Shown here: in pieces, positions 54,305 to 64,000 of the stretch
Position numbering within the stretch: position 1 is the first letter of the stretch
Layout of the letters: every line of letters starts with the position of its first letter
Assembly (NCBI GenBank): GCA_028287305.1
Contig: JAQBPX010000032.1
Span: 124,001 to 188,000 of the forward strand
Source: Gemmatimonadota bacterium
GTDB taxonomy: Bacteria; Gemmatimonadota; Gemmatimonadetes; Gemmatimonadales; Gemmatimonadaceae
Direction of reading: 5' to 3'
DNA: 64,000 nucleotides
Made by a program: the position numbers and the translations under genes
The notes under the pieces: generated by a model
Databases searched by the model: none
What the model was told of the DNA's origin: nothing
Seen by the model: only the letters and a program-made list of their open reading frames with translations

Positions 54305-54388
54305 TGCATATGGGTAATACGCAGCGGACATTCACCGGCCGATGGGGGCTGCTGGACGCTCGCTGCGACTCCATTCGAGGTCATCACC

Positions 54389-56860
54389 TTGCGCATTCGA
54401 TCCCTCTCCTTGCTCGTGGTCGCGATCCTCGCCGCCTGTGGCGGCGCTGGTGAGACGGGTCCCTCCACGGGTGCGATGGCCCTCTCGTTTGCCGGCCTGC
54501 CCACGGGCGCCACGGCCACGGTCGCCGTCACCGGCCCGGGCGGATACTCGAAGAGCTTCTCGAGCGCGACGACCATCGACGGGCTCGCGACCGGCACGTA
54601 TACGCTCAAGGCCACCCAGGTGAAGACCGCCTCGGCCACCTTCGAGCCGAACAACCCGTCGCAGTCGGTCGAGGTGTCCAAGGGCGGCACCGCCACCGCC
54701 TTCGTCGGCTTCACCATCGTGACGGGTTCCATGACCGTCACCATCAACGGCCTGCCCGCCAGCGTGAACGGCGCGATCTCCGTGCGCGCGCCCGACGGCA
54801 CGAGCACCACCGTGACGCAATCCACCACGCTCACGCAGATGGCGCCGGGCAACTATACGGTTTCGGCGACCAATGCGTCGGGCGGCGGAAACGTCTACGC
54901 GCCGAACACGCCTTCGCAGGTCGTGGCCGTGTTCCCGCAGCCGGAGCCCGCGGTCATCACGTTCCTCTACACCCTGCAGCTCGGCTCGCTCGCGGTGAAC
55001 GTCACGGGCCTGCCCAATGGCGTGAACCCGAGCGTCAACATCTCGGGCCCCGGTGGATACAGCAACTCGATCACCGCCGTCACGTCGTCGCTGCTCGGAC
55101 TGCAGTCGGGCGCGTACGTGGTGACCGCCGCGAACGTGAGCTCGGGGGGCGTGACCTACGTCGCCACGCCGGCCGCGCAGACCGCGAACGTGACGAGTGG
55201 CAACCAGGCAACGATCACGATCCCCTACGCGCCGCAGCAGGTGGCGGGTGGGCTGCTCAACCTGAACATCAACGCGATCCAGCTCCAGCAGGTGGTGCAG
55301 AGCGCGGCGAACGACGTCCCCATGGTCGCCGGACGCCAGGCGCTCGTGCGCGTGTACGCCACGGCGAACGGCGCCAACGCCGTGCTGCCCGCGGTGCGAC
55401 TGCGCGCTTACCTGAACGGCGCGCTGCAGCAGACCTTCACGATCACCGCGCCGGAAGCGGCGGTGCCCACGGCGAACGCCGAGTCGCGCCTCACGAGCTC
55501 GTGGAACGTGACGCTGCCGGCGAACCTCGTGCAGCCGGGGCTGTCGCTCGATGCCACCGTGGATCCGGGCAACACGATCACGGAGGGTGACGAGACCGAC
55601 AACACCTTCCCGGGCACCACGCCGCTGGCGATCACCGTGAAGACCGTGCCGCGCCCACAGCTGCGCCTGGTGCCGGTGCGCCAGTCGGTCAACAACCTTT
55701 CCGGCGACGTGAGCGCCTCGAACCTGTCGCAGTTCACGTCGTTCATGGAGCAGATCTATCCTGCCACCGGGGTGGATGCCGCGGTGCGCGCGACGTACAC
55801 CACGAGTGCCGCTGCGCTCGTGTCCGGCGACGACAACAACGCGTGGGAGACGATCCTCACCGAGGTCGAGGCGCTGCGCGTCACGGATGCGGACACGCGC
55901 AACTACTACGGCGTGGTGAAGGTGACGTACAACTCGGGCGTGGCCGGCCTTGGCTACGTGAGCGGCAAGAGCGCGATCGGCTGGGACTACCTGCCCACCG
56001 GCGCCCGCGTGCTGGCCCATGAGCTCGGGCACAACTACGGGCGACTGCACTCACCGTGCGGCGGCCCCGCGGGTATCGACCCGCAGTACCCGTACACGGG
56101 CGCGCAGCTCGGCGGCTTCGGCTATGACGGGTCGGTGCTCAAGAGCCCGACCGCGAACACCGACGTGATGGCGTACTGCAACAACCAGTGGATCTCCGAC
56201 TACACCTACAAGGCGATCATGAACCGCCTGCTCGGTGCGAGCGACGTGACGTCGGCGGCGGAGCCCACGGTGACGGGCGCCGCGGTCGAGCCCACGCTGC
56301 TGGTGTGGGGTCGCGTGGTGAACGGGGCAGTGGTGCTGGAGCCGAGCTTCGAGGTCTCCACGCGTTCGGCCATGCCGGGCGCGCGGGGCAGCTACACGCT
56401 GCACGCGGTGGGCACGAGCGGAGCGGACCTCTACACGCTCTCGTTCGAGCCGGCGGACATGGGCGACGACGTGGGGCATGGAAAGATGTTCGCCTTCGCG
56501 ATCCCGCTCACGAAGTTCGACAAGACGCAGCTGGCGGAGCTTCGCGTGAATGGCCCGAGCGGCCAGATGGCGAAGATGACGGTCGACGGCACGACCACCG
56601 GCGGCACGCTGCGCTCGGCGAGCACGGCGCTGGCTTCCGACGATCCGCAGGTTGCGGTGACGCGCCCGTCGGCGCACCAGGCGAAGGTCACCTGGGATGC
56701 GACGAAGTTCCCGATGGCGATGATCAAGGATGCGGCGACGGGGCAGGTGCTCTCGTTCGCCCGGGGTGGCACGGTGACCCTGGCGACGGACGCTTCGACG
56801 ATCGATGTGCATGCATCCAATCGGGTCTTGTCCAAGGGCAAGAGGGTGCCGCTGCGGTAA
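54389..56860 (+). CDS. Secreted metzincin-like metalloprotease lipoprotein with tandem N-terminal repeats
   Basis: The protein has 823 residues from a TTG. The lipoprotein signal RIRSLSLLVVAILAACGG gives an anchor cysteine. Three tandem modules of about 85-90 residues follow (about 30-115, 116-200 and 201-290), each with a GLP, GPGGY-or-similar and GxYxVxAxxV pattern, probably small beta sandwiches. A CARDB-like segment (about 300-420) precedes the catalytic region with HELGHNYGRLH near residue 544, the extended zinc motif HExxHxxGxxH of metzincins. About 180 C-terminal residues are beta-rich. The substrate is unknown. Confidence 0.85.
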   Translation: MRIRSLSLLVVAILAACGGAGETGPSTGAMALSFAGLPTGATATVAVTGPGGYSKSFSSATTIDGLATGTYTLKATQVKTASATFEPNNPSQSVEVSKGGTATAFVGFTIVTGSMTVTINGLPASVNGAISVRAPDGTSTTVTQSTTLTQMAPGNYTVSATNASGGGNVYAPNTPSQVVAVFPQPEPAVITFLYTLQLGSLAVNVTGLPNGVNPSVNISGPGGYSNSITAVTSSLLGLQSGAYVVTAANVSSGGVTYVATPAAQTANVTSGNQATITIPYAPQQVAGGLLNLNINAIQLQQVVQSAANDVPMVAGRQALVRVYATANGANAVLPAVRLRAYLNGALQQTFTITAPEAAVPTANAESRLTSSWNVTLPANLVQPGLSLDATVDPGNTITEGDETDNTFPGTTPLAITVKTVPRPQLRLVPVRQSVNNLSGDVSASNLSQFTSFMEQIYPATGVDAAVRATYTTSAAALVSGDDNNAWETILTEVEALRVTDADTRNYYGVVKVTYNSGVAGLGYVSGKSAIGWDYLPTGARVLAHELGHNYGRLHSPCGGPAGIDPQYPYTGAQLGGFGYDGSVLKSPTANTDVMAYCNNQWISDYTYKAIMNRLLGASDVTSAAEPTVTGAAVEPTLLVWGRVVNGAVVLEPSFEVSTRSAMPGARGSYTLHAVGTSGADLYTLSFEPADMGDDVGHGKMFAFAIPLTKFDKTQLAELRVNGPSGQMAKMTVDGTTTGGTLRSASTALASDDPQVAVTRPSAHQAKVTWDATKFPMAMIKDAATGQVLSFARGGTVTLATDASTIDVHASNRVLSKGKRVPLR

Positions 56861-56863
56861 AGC

Positions 56864-57011
56864 GGGCTTTGGGCTTTGGCCTTTGGACTTTGGGTACGAG
56901 CACTGACAGGGAAGGAGGGCCCGGCGCTTCGCGTCGGGCCCTCCTTCGTTATCCGTTTGTCGTTCGCTGTTGGGGCAGTTGCCAAAGTCCAAAGCCCAAA
57001 GCCCAAAGTCC
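56864..57011. repeat. Inverted heptamer arrays (GGGCTTT/GGACTTT) around a terminator
   Basis: The left arm (56864-56894) has four heptamers: GGGCTTT twice, GGCCTTT, GGACTTT, then GGG. The right arm (56982-57011), read on the minus strand, has GGACTTT, GGGCTTT twice, GGACTTT, then GG. The 87 bases between hold the terminator at 56911-56947. The words are those of the single array at 4459-4488. Confidence 0.85.
56911..56947 (+). terminator. Terminator after the metzincin lipoprotein gene
   Basis: A perfect 13-bp stem (GAAGGAGGGCCCG and its reverse complement) is topped by an 11-base loop with a small inner GCG/CGC pair, followed by GTTATCCGTTTGT. It lies between two genes on the same strand and inside the heptamer arms. 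Confidence 0.85.
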
Positions 57012-57033
57012 GTAGTTCAATTAGTTTTCTGCC

Positions 57034-58233
57034 ATGACCAATGACCCGTCCCGCACCCCCGTAATCGTCTCAGCCGCCCGCACCCCCATAGGCAAGTACC
57101 TTGGCGCGCTCGCTTCCCTCAGCGCCCCCGAGCTGGGCGCCATCGCGATCCGCTCCGCGCTCGAGCGCAGCAAGGTGCCCGGTGACCAGGTGCAGGAAGT
57201 GATCATGGGCAACGTGCTGCAGGGCGGCGTGGGGCAGGCACCCGCCCGTCAGGCGATGCTCAAGGCCGGCGTGCCGTCCAGCGTCTCGGCGCTCACCATC
57301 AACAAGGTGTGCGGCTCGGGCCTCAAGGCCGTGATGCTCGCCGCGCAGTCCATCAAGGCCGGCGACGCCGACGTCATCGTGGCCGGTGGCCAGGAGTCCA
57401 TGTCCAACGCGCCGCACTACGTGTACGGCATGCGCGGCGGGATCAAGATCGGCGACCAGACGATGGTGGACGGCATGATCCGCGACGGCCTGTGGTGCGG
57501 CACCTGCGGCGTGCACATGGGCAGCCATGCGGAGTACACCGCGAAAAAGGCGCAGGTCACGCGCCAGCAGCAGGATGAATTCGGGGCCGCCTCGCATCGC
57601 AAGGCCGTCGCTGCGCAGGAAGCGGGGAAGTTCTCCGCCGAGATCGTGAACGTCACCATCCCGGGCAAGAAGGGCGATACGGTTGTCTCGATGGATGAGG
57701 GCCCGCGCAAGGACACCACCGAGGACGTGCTCGCGAAGCTTCGTCCTGCCTTCGGCAAGGGCGACGACGCGACCGTCACCGCCGGCAACGCCTCGAGCCT
57801 GAACGATGGTGGCGCCGCGCTGGTGGTCACCTCCGAGGCGTTCGCGAAGGCGCACGGGCTCACGATCCTGGCGCGCATCACCAACTACGCCACTGGCGCA
57901 GTGGACCCGCAGGACCTGTTCTTCGCGCCCATTCGCGCGGTCGGCAACCTGATGGCGAAGGACGGCAAGAAGATCGGCGACTACGGGCTGATCGAGGCCA
58001 ACGAGGCGTTCGCGTCGCAGGCGCTGGCCGACGGCGCGGGTCTTGGCTGGGACTGGGATCGCGTGAACGTGAACGGCGGCGCGATCGCGCTCGGCCATCC
58101 GATCGGCGCCAGCGGCGCGCGCGTGCTCACCACGCTGCTCTACGCCATGCAGGACCGCGACGTGAGCACCGGGCTCGCCACGCTGTGCCTCGGTGGCGGC
58201 GATGCAGTGGCCCTCAGCGTGGAGCGCGCCTGA
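57034..58233 (+). CDS. Acetyl-CoA C-acetyltransferase (thiolase)
   Basis: This 399-residue thiolase has the acyl-accepting Cys93 in [11 protein letters not shown], the catalytic histidine in [17 protein letters not shown] and the second cysteine in TLCLGGGDA. The biosynthetic (acetoacetyl-CoA) class is favoured over long-chain 3-ketoacyl thiolase by length and motifs. With the 3-hydroxyacyl-CoA and acyl-CoA dehydrogenases downstream it probably serves short-chain acyl-CoA breakdown or butyrate-type interconversion. It is the first gene of the catabolic run and starts 22 bases after the heptamer arm. Confidence 0.94.
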   Translation: MTNDPSRTPVIVSAARTPIGKYLGALASLSAPELGAIAIRSALERSKVPGDQVQEVIMGNVLQGGVGQAPARQAMLKAGVPSSVSALTINKVCGSGLKAVMLAAQSIKAGDADVIVAGGQESMSNAPHYVYGMRGGIKIGDQTMVDGMIRDGLWCGTCGVHMGSHAEYTAKKAQVTRQQQDEFGAASHRKAVAAQEAGKFSAEIVNVTIPGKKGDTVVSMDEGPRKDTTEDVLAKLRPAFGKGDDATVTAGNASSLNDGGAALVVTSEAFAKAHGLTILARITNYATGAVDPQDLFFAPIRAVGNLMAKDGKKIGDYGLIEANEAFASQALADGAGLGWDWDRVNVNGGAIALGHPIGASGARVLTTLLYAMQDRDVSTGLATLCLGGGDAVALSVERA

Positions 58234-58234
58234 G

Positions 58235-58777
58235 ATGACGAGCAACATCGCAACCGCGCGCGCCCAGCGACTCTCGCGCGCCGCCGGGATCATCGGCTTT
58301 GCCATCGCGCTGGCCGCGAGTGCGCAGGTCGCGATCCCGCTGCCAGGGACTCCGGTGCCGCTCACGCTGCAGCCGCTGCTCGTGGTGCTTGCAGGCTTGT
58401 TCCTCGGTCCGGTTGCCGGCGCGGGCAGCATGCTGCTCTACCTGGTTGCGGGCGCTGTCGGACTGCCGGTGTTCGCGCCGATGGGCGCACCGGGCGTGCT
58501 GCGGCTGCTCGGCCCCACGGGCGGTTACCTGCTCGCGTATCCGGCGGCGGCGTGGGTTGCCGGCCGCGTTGGCGCGAACGCCTCGCGGTATGCGGTGCGT
58601 CTCGCCGCTGCGGCCGCGGGAATGGCCGTGCTCTATGCCGGTGGACTCGCGCAGCTCGCGATCATCACCGGCAGCGTGCAGTCGGCGGTGACGCTCGGCT
58701 TCCTGCAATTCGCCGCGCTCGACGCCGTAAAGACCGTGATCGCGGCGGCCGTCACGCGCCCCTCGCGCAGCGCCTGA
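58235..58777 (+). CDS. bioY: Biotin transporter substrate-binding component BioY
   Basis: This 180-residue, strongly hydrophobic protein has about six helices. The BioY signatures are AQVAIPLPGTPVPLTLQPLLVVLAG and YLVAGAVGLPVFA, followed by LLGPTGGYLLAYP. It is the S component of an ECF-type biotin importer; no ecfA or ecfT is nearby, so it either uses a shared energising module elsewhere or works alone. Biotin is needed by acyl-CoA carboxylases, which suits its place in an acyl-CoA operon. The start lies two bases after the thiolase stop. Confidence 0.95.
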   Translation: MTSNIATARAQRLSRAAGIIGFAIALAASAQVAIPLPGTPVPLTLQPLLVVLAGLFLGPVAGAGSMLLYLVAGAVGLPVFAPMGAPGVLRLLGPTGGYLLAYPAAAWVAGRVGANASRYAVRLAAAAAGMAVLYAGGLAQLAIITGSVQSAVTLGFLQFAALDAVKTVIAAAVTRPSRSA

Positions 58778-59644
58778 TTGACCGACAGCCCCCTCCTCGT
58801 TTCGCGAACGGGGGCACTGCGGGCACCGTGGCGCATTGCGCTGTTCGTGCTCGCGACCGTCGCCGCATTCATACTCGTGGGCACCACCGTGCTGCCCCTC
58901 GCGGCGTGGCTGCTGTTGCGAGCCGGGATGCGCGCCGAGGTGCCGCTCGATGCGCCGGCGCTCGCGCTGTCCCTGGTGCTGGCGCATGTGGCGATGCTGC
59001 GTTGGGTCGAGCACAAGCCGTGGAGCGAGCTGTGGCTCGGCCGGAGCGCCGCTCGGGCAGCGCTGATGGGACAGGGGTTCCTGCTCGGGTCGCTTGCCAT
59101 CGGCATTCCGTCGCTCGCGCTGCTCGCCCTGGGATGGCTCGAACGTGTTCCCGGTACACACGGGGCGTGGTGGCCCAGCGCGGCTCGCGTCACGCTGTTC
59201 CTGCTGCCAGCGGCCCTCTGGGAGGAGCTGTTCGTGCGCGGCTATCTTTTGCGGGTCCTGAAGGACGCATGGGGATGGCGCTGGGCCATCATCGCTACGA
59301 GCGCAGCCTTCGGGGCACTACACCTGCGCAATGCGGGAGCCGATGTCGCGTCGGTTACCCTGGTGGTGCTGGCGGGGTGCTTCCTCGGCGCCGTGGTGAT
59401 GGTGACGGAGAGCCTGTATGCGGCGTGGATGGCACACGTGGGCTGGAACTGGACGATGGCGGTGCTGCTGCACACGGCGGTGAGCGGGTTTCCGCTCGAC
59501 GCGCCGAACTACCGAGTGATCGATGCCGGTCCCGACTGGGCGACCGGCGGCGCGTGGGGACCCGAGGGTGGCGCGTTCGGCGCCGTGGGACTGCTGCTCG
59601 CCACGACATGGCTACTGGTGCGACGCAGGCGTCGCGGAGATTGA
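58778..59644 (+). CDS. CPBP-family intramembrane metalloprotease (type II CAAX-like)
   Basis: The protein has 288 residues from a TTG directly after the bioY stop, with about eight membrane helices. The CPBP motifs are present: EELFVRGYLL (motif 1, EExxxR), FGALHLRN (motif 2, FxxxH) and AHVGWNW (motif 3, HxxxN). Members cleave membrane-bound substrates, including prenylated proteins in eukaryotes and bacteriocin precursors in some bacteria; the substrate here is unknown. It stands between bioY and the dehydrogenase genes, probably without functional linkage to them. Confidence 0.88.
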   Translation: MTDSPLLVSRTGALRAPWRIALFVLATVAAFILVGTTVLPLAAWLLLRAGMRAEVPLDAPALALSLVLAHVAMLRWVEHKPWSELWLGRSAARAALMGQGFLLGSLAIGIPSLALLALGWLERVPGTHGAWWPSAARVTLFLLPAALWEELFVRGYLLRVLKDAWGWRWAIIATSAAFGALHLRNAGADVASVTLVVLAGCFLGAVVMVTESLYAAWMAHVGWNWTMAVLLHTAVSGFPLDAPNYRVIDAGPDWATGGAWGPEGGAFGAVGLLLATTWLLVRRRRRGD

Positions 59645-59645
59645 G

Positions 59646-60497
59646 ATGAACGACCGGATCGCGGTGCTGGGCGCCGGACAGATGGGAAACGGGATCGCGC
59701 ACGTGTTCGCGCAGGCGGGCTTTCCCGTTTCGCTGATTGACGTGTCGAAGGATGCGCTCGCGAAGGCGCGCGACACCATCGGCCGGAACATCGATCGCCA
59801 GGTGAAGAAGGGCGCGCTGCAGGCCGGCGATCGCGAGGCGATCCTCGGCCGGATATCCGATCATGACAGCCTCGATGCCGTGAGTGACGCGACCATCGTG
59901 ATCGAGGCAGCCACCGAGCAGAAGGAGCTCAAGTTCCGGATCTTCTCGGACATCGACCGGCTCGCGCCGGCGGGTGCGATCCTCGCGACCAACACCAGCT
60001 CGATCTCGATCACGGAGATCGCGGGGCGCACGCAGCGGCCGCAGCAGGTGATCGGGATGCACTTCATGAATCCCGTGCCGGTGATGCAGCTCGTGGAGGT
60101 CATTCGCGGCCTGGCGACGAGCGACGCAGTGATGCAGCAGACCATCGAGCTGGCGAAGGCGGTCGGGAAGACGCCGGTGGAAGCCAACGACTATCCGGGC
60201 TTCATCGCCAATCGCATCCTGATGCCGATGATCAATGAGGCGATGTTCTGCCTGATGGAGGGCGTGGGCACCGCGGAGTCCATCGACACCGTGATGAAGC
60301 TCGGCATGAACCACCCGATGGGTCCCCTCGCGCTGGCGGACTTCATCGGCCTCGACACCTGCCTCGCGATCCTCGAGGTGCTGCACCAGGGACTCGGCGA
60401 CCCGAAGTACCGCCCATGTCCGCTGCTCCGGAAGTACGTGGCGCAGGGGTGGATGGGGAAGAAGAGCGGGCGCGGGATCTACGAATACACGAAATGA
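59646..60497 (+). CDS. 3-hydroxybutyryl-CoA dehydrogenase
   Basis: The protein has 283 residues. The NAD-binding Rossmann motif is IAVLGAGQMGNGIAHVFAQAG. The catalytic region has NTSSISITEIA, IGMHFMNPVPVMQLVEVI with the active histidine, and NDYPGFIANRILMPMINEA. The C-terminal domain has NHPMGPLALADFIGLD. The length matches the short-chain 3-hydroxyacyl-CoA dehydrogenases (Hbd/PaaH) rather than fused FadB. It overlaps the following acyl-CoA dehydrogenase by four bases. Confidence 0.95.
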   Translation: MNDRIAVLGAGQMGNGIAHVFAQAGFPVSLIDVSKDALAKARDTIGRNIDRQVKKGALQAGDREAILGRISDHDSLDAVSDATIVIEAATEQKELKFRIFSDIDRLAPAGAILATNTSSISITEIAGRTQRPQQVIGMHFMNPVPVMQLVEVIRGLATSDAVMQQTIELAKAVGKTPVEANDYPGFIANRILMPMINEAMFCLMEGVGTAESIDTVMKLGMNHPMGPLALADFIGLDTCLAILEVLHQGLGDPKYRPCPLLRKYVAQGWMGKKSGRGIYEYTK

Positions 60498-61654
60498 CCC
60501 TCACGCACCTGTCCGAGGAACAGCGCGAGATCGTCTCGCTCGCGCGCAACTTCGCGCGCGACGAGGTCACGCCCTTCGCCGCGCAGTGGGATCGCGATTC
60601 GCACTTCGAGCCCTCGCTCGTGAAGAAGCTCGGCGACCTGGGCTTCCTGGGCCTCATGATTCCCGAGGAGTTCGACGGGATGGGCCTCGACACGCTCACG
60701 TATCTCCTGGCGCTGGAGGAGATCGCGCGCGCTGACGCCTCCGTCGCGGTGATGTTGTCGGTGCACAACTCGCTGCCCACGCAGATGCTGCTGCGCTGGG
60801 GCAACGAGGCGCAGAAGGAGCGCTTCCTCAAGCCGATGGCGCGCGGCGAGCTGCTTGGCGCGTTTGCCCTTTCGGAGGCCGAATCCGGATCCGATGCGAG
60901 CTCGCTGCGATGCCAGGCCGTGCGCGACGGTGACGACTGGATCATCAGCGGCACGAAGACGTGGGTGACGAGTGGCTCGCACGCCGGCGTGATCATCGCC
61001 ATGGTGCGCACGGATGCTTCCGACGCACGGAGGGGCTCGAAGGGGATCTCCGCGTTCATCATCACCCCCGACCTGCCCGGCTTTTCCGTGTCGAAGAAGG
61101 AGGACAAGATGGGGCTGCGCGCGTCTCCCACGGTGCAGCTCGTCTTCGACCATTGCCGCGTGCCCGCCGACAGGCTTCTCGGCGACGAGGGGCAGGGTTT
61201 CATTTATGCGATGCAGTCGCTGGACAACGGCCGGCTCGGCATCGCCGCGCAGGCCCTCGGGATCGCCCAGGCAGCGCTCGATGCGAGCCTCGCCTACGCC
61301 GCGGAGCGCCGGCAGTTCGGCACGGCCATTCGCGACTTCCAGGCGATCCAGTTCAAGCTCGCCGACATGGCGAGCCGCATCACGGCGTCGCGTGCGCTGC
61401 TGCACGCGACGGCGGCCGCAAAGGACCGCGGCGAACCGACCACCGCCTTCGGCGCCATGAGCAAGCTCATGGCATCGGAGACGGCCATGTGGGCGGCCAC
61501 GGAGGCCGTCCAGATCTTCGGCGGATATGGGTACGTGAAGGACTATCCCGTCGAGAAGCTGTTCCGCGACGCAAAGATCACGGAGATCTACGAGGGCACC
61601 TCGGAGATCCAGCGCGTAGTCATCGCACGCCAGCTCTACGCCCAGCAGGACTGA
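60494..61654 (+). CDS. Acyl-CoA dehydrogenase (short-chain type)
   Basis: The 386-residue flavoprotein introduces the alpha-beta double bond into acyl-CoA. It shows [61 protein letters not shown], and the catalytic glutamate in [21 protein letters not shown]. The motifs fit the butyryl/short-branched-chain branch. Electrons would go to an electron-transfer flavoprotein, not in the window. With the neighbouring thiolase, dehydrogenase and leucine dehydrogenase it suits breakdown of branched-chain amino acids or short fatty acids. Confidence 0.95.
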   Translation: MTLTHLSEEQREIVSLARNFARDEVTPFAAQWDRDSHFEPSLVKKLGDLGFLGLMIPEEFDGMGLDTLTYLLALEEIARADASVAVMLSVHNSLPTQMLLRWGNEAQKERFLKPMARGELLGAFALSEAESGSDASSLRCQAVRDGDDWIISGTKTWVTSGSHAGVIIAMVRTDASDARRGSKGISAFIITPDLPGFSVSKKEDKMGLRASPTVQLVFDHCRVPADRLLGDEGQGFIYAMQSLDNGRLGIAAQALGIAQAALDASLAYAAERRQFGTAIRDFQAIQFKLADMASRITASRALLHATAAAKDRGEPTTAFGAMSKLMASETAMWAATEAVQIFGGYGYVKDYPVEKLFRDAKITEIYEGTSEIQRVVIARQLYAQQD

Positions 61655-61680
61655 CCTTTCAATCGACGACACCAGCACAC

Positions 61681-62751
61681 ATGCAGATCTTCGACACGAT
61701 CGCCGGGATGGGCCACGAGCAGCTGGTGCTCTGCCAGGATTCGGCGTCCGGATACCGCGGCATCATCGCCGTGCACAGCACCACGCTCGGCCCCGCCCTC
61801 GGCGGCACCCGCTTCTGGAACTACGCCAGCGACGATGAGGCGATCGTCGATGCGCTGCGCCTCGCGCGCGGCATGACGTACAAGAATGCCGTGGCCGGCC
61901 TGAACCTCGGCGGCGGCAAGTCCGTGATCATCGGCGACAACAAGACCGCCGACCGCGAGCTGATCTTCCGCGCGCACGGCCGCTTCGTCGAGTCGCTCGG
62001 CGGCCGGTACATCACCGCCGAGGACGTCGGCACCAGCACCGCCGACATGGACTTCGTGCACATGGAGACGGATTACGTCTCCGGGCTCGCGGGACGCTCG
62101 GGCGACCCGAGCCCCGTCACCGCGCACGGCGTGTTTCGCGCCATCCAGGCGAGCGCCAAGGAAGTGTGGGGCTCCGACGACGTCACCAATCGCACCATCG
62201 CGGTGCAGGGCTGCGGGCACGTGGGCTACTACCTGGCCAAGGAGCTGCACGAGGCGGGCGCCAAGCTGGTCGTCACCGACATCGACGCCGAGCGCGTGAA
62301 GCGCGTGGTGAGCGAGTTCGGCGCTCGCGCGGTGGGCACGGACGAGATCTACGGCGCGGAGGCAGACGTCTTCGCCCCCTGCGCACTCGGCGCCATCATC
62401 AACGACAAGACGCTGCCGCAGCTCAAGGTCGAGATCGTGGCCGGCGCCGCGAACAACCAGCTCCACGAGGAGCGCCACGGGAACGAGCTGGAGGAGAAGG
62501 GAATCCTCTACGCGCCCGACTACGTGGCGAACGCGGGCGGCGTGATCAACGTGTACAGCGAGCTGGCCGGCTGGACCTCGGCGCGCTCGTTCCGCAAGGC
62601 GGACGAGATCTACGACACGATCCTCAAGGTGTTCGCGATCGCCAAGGCCGATCATGTGCCGAGCTACGTGGCCGCCGATCGCCTGGCCGAGCAGCGCATC
62701 CGCACCGTGGGTGCAATGGTGAAGACCTGGCCGCAGTGGCCGAACAAGTGA
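61681..62751 (+). CDS. Glu/Leu/Phe/Val dehydrogenase, probably leucine dehydrogenase
   Basis: The protein has 356 residues, the length of leucine and phenylalanine dehydrogenases rather than glutamate dehydrogenase. It has [20 protein letters not shown], the catalytic lysine region [34 protein letters not shown], and the Rossmann motif [17 protein letters not shown]. It deaminates branched-chain amino acids to oxo acids with NAD. This matches the acyl-CoA dehydrogenase and the other acyl-CoA genes upstream. Substrate choice among Leu, Val and Phe is inferred. Confidence 0.93.
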   Translation: MQIFDTIAGMGHEQLVLCQDSASGYRGIIAVHSTTLGPALGGTRFWNYASDDEAIVDALRLARGMTYKNAVAGLNLGGGKSVIIGDNKTADRELIFRAHGRFVESLGGRYITAEDVGTSTADMDFVHMETDYVSGLAGRSGDPSPVTAHGVFRAIQASAKEVWGSDDVTNRTIAVQGCGHVGYYLAKELHEAGAKLVVTDIDAERVKRVVSEFGARAVGTDEIYGAEADVFAPCALGAIINDKTLPQLKVEIVAGAANNQLHEERHGNELEEKGILYAPDYVANAGGVINVYSELAGWTSARSFRKADEIYDTILKVFAIAKADHVPSYVAADRLAEQRIRTVGAMVKTWPQWPNK

Positions 62752-62773
62752 GCCCGATGAGGGGGAGCGAGGG

Positions 62774-64000
62774 ATGACGCAGAGAAAGTGGGCTACGTGG
62801 GACCGCTGTCCGCCCGGAAAGGCGCTCGCCGCCGCCGATCCGGAGATCGCCGCGCTGATCCGTGAGGAGATCACGCGGCAGAACGACGGCATCGAGCTCA
62901 TTGCGAGCGAGAATTTCGTGTCGCCCGCGGTGATGGAGGCCATGGGCTCGCCGCTCACCAACAAGTACGCCGAGGGACTGCCGGGCAAGCGCTACTACGG
63001 TGGTTGCGAGGTGGTGGATCGCGTCGAGCAACTGGCGATCGATCGCGCGAAGGAGCTCTTTGGCGCGGAGCACGCGAACGTGCAGCCGCACTCCGGCGCG
63101 CAGGCGAACGCCGCGGCGTTCCTCGCGTTCCTCAAGCCGGGGGAGACCTTCCTCGGCATGGACCTGTCGAACGGCGGGCACCTGACGCACGGGTCGCCGG
63201 TGAACTTTTCCGGTATCCTCTACAAGGCCGTGTCGTACGGCGTCACCGATGAAGGGCTGATCGACTACGACGACGTGCGACGCAAGGCGCTCGAGCACCG
63301 GCCGAAGATGATCATTGCCGGCTACAGCGCCTACAGTCGCGTGGTGGACTTCGCGTTCTTCGCGAACGTGGCGCACGAGGTGAACGCCACGTTCATGGTG
63401 GACATGGCGCACTTTGCGGGCCTCGTCGCGACCGGGTTCTATCCGTCGCCGGTGCCGCATGCGGACGTTGTCACCACCACCACGCACAAGACGCTGCGCG
63501 GGCCGCGCGGTGGCCTGATCCTCTGCAAGGCCGAGCATGCGAAGGCGGTGGACAAGGCGATGTTTCCCGGCACGCAGGGCGGCCCGCTGGAGCACGTGAT
63601 CGCCGCGAAGGCCGTGAGCTTCCGCGAGGCGCTGGAGCCGCAGTTCAAGGATTACTGCTCGCGCGTGGTGGCGAACGCCAAGGCGCTCTCCGACGCGATG
63701 ATGAGCCACGACTTCAAGGTGGTGTCGGGGGGGACGGACAATCACCTGATGCTCATCGACCTGCGCAACAAGGGCGACACGCTCACCGGCAAGGTGGCGG
63801 AGAAGGCGCTCGATCGCGCCGGGATCACGGTGAACAAGAACACCGTGCCCGGCGAGACGCAGTCGCCCTTCGTCACGAGCGGCATTCGCATCGGCACGCC
63901 CGCCGTCACCACGCGCGGCATGGGCGAGAGCGAGATGCTCGAGATCGCGGGACTGATCAACGAGGTGCTCCAGGCACCGGACGATTCGGTGGTTACTGCC
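62774..64000 (+). CDS. glyA: Serine hydroxymethyltransferase (partial, C-terminus off the window)
   Basis: About 409 codons are visible before the right edge; the last residues of a usual SHMT are missing. [55 protein letters not shown] and the PLP lysine in [14 protein letters not shown] are diagnostic. The enzyme interconverts serine and glycine and supplies one-carbon units for PurN and PurH reactions. The ATG at 62774, with GAGCGAGGG upstream, gives an N-terminal extension of about 15 residues relative to E. coli. Confidence 0.97.
   Translation, partial: MTQRKWATWDRCPPGKALAAADPEIAALIREEITRQNDGIELIASENFVSPAVMEAMGSPLTNKYAEGLPGKRYYGGCEVVDRVEQLAIDRAKELFGAEHANVQPHSGAQANAAAFLAFLKPGETFLGMDLSNGGHLTHGSPVNFSGILYKAVSYGVTDEGLIDYDDVRRKALEHRPKMIIAGYSAYSRVVDFAFFANVAHEVNATFMVDMAHFAGLVATGFYPSPVPHADVVTTTTHKTLRGPRGGLILCKAEHAKAVDKAMFPGTQGGPLEHVIAAKAVSFREALEPQFKDYCSRVVANAKALSDAMMSHDFKVVSGGTDNHLMLIDLRNKGDTLTGKVAEKALDRAGITVNKNTVPGETQSPFVTSGIRIGTPAVTTRGMGESEMLEIAGLINEVLQAPDDSVVTA

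Overview
The window is 64 kb of GC-rich bacterial chromosome, almost fully coding on both strands, with no rRNA, phage, IS transposase or CRISPR array. It most likely comes from Gemmatimonadota. That is an inference from the high-GC codon use, the large Oar-type TonB-dependent receptors, the DUF4159/DUF4175/TPR cluster and many GTG/TTG starts in overlapping operons. No gap without a gene reaches 300 bases; the longest are 4315-4579, 34442-34700 and 42241-42479, and each holds repeats or hairpins described below.

Layout. 1-4314 (minus): rpsF-rpsR-DUF2232-rplI, a terminator, then rsfS and a zinc protease that runs off the left edge. 4580-7828 (plus): an Oar-like TonB receptor. 7967-16330 (minus): pdxJ, a degenerate HPt-like protein, a flippase-like membrane protein, ispE, tRNA-Gln, prs, rplY, pth, ychF and a 65-residue protein. 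16379-31707 (mainly plus, with the minus-strand epimerase gene mce at 16842-17252): a lipoprotein, trxA, a PATAN-like protein, rsmI, DUF4159, DUF4175, a TPR protein, a periplasmic protein, a JAMM-DinG helicase fusion, an FAH-family hydrolase, an aminotransferase and a TonB-like anchor protein. 31828-39309 (minus): a TonB receptor, a two-component system, two tRNA-Ser genes, gltX and lexA. 39475-42240: a plug-like lipoprotein (plus) convergent with a DUF2723 membrane protein. 42351-42931: a four-helix-bundle gene between long inverted repeats. 42928-52021 (minus): a BON protein, then a tightly overlapping operon valS, Ig-like lipoprotein, selA, gmhB, purN, purH. 52111-64000 (plus): a 52-residue membrane protein, thrS, a metzincin-like lipoprotein, then a catabolic run of thiolase, bioY, CPBP protease, 3-hydroxyacyl-CoA dehydrogenase, acyl-CoA dehydrogenase, leucine dehydrogenase and glyA.

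Most genes are housekeeping: translation (S6, S18, L9, L25, Pth, RsfS, GltX, ValS, ThrS, tRNAs), nucleotide and cofactor synthesis (Prs, PurH, PurN, PdxJ, IspE, SHMT), short-chain and branched-chain acyl-CoA metabolism, selenocysteine synthesis (SelA) and the SOS response (LexA).

The most unusual signal is between the genes. At least six loci carry short-word repeat arrays (7-10 base words, a different word at each locus) arranged as inverted pairs. Four pairs enclose a terminator hairpin, one encloses the four-helix-bundle gene, and one (43-bp arms) encloses a 115-bp core of unknown nature beside tRNA-Ser. A single unpaired array upstream of the first TonB receptor uses the same words as the pair at 56864-57011. 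I read these as one family of inverted-repeat elements. Whether they are mobile is unproven from a single window.
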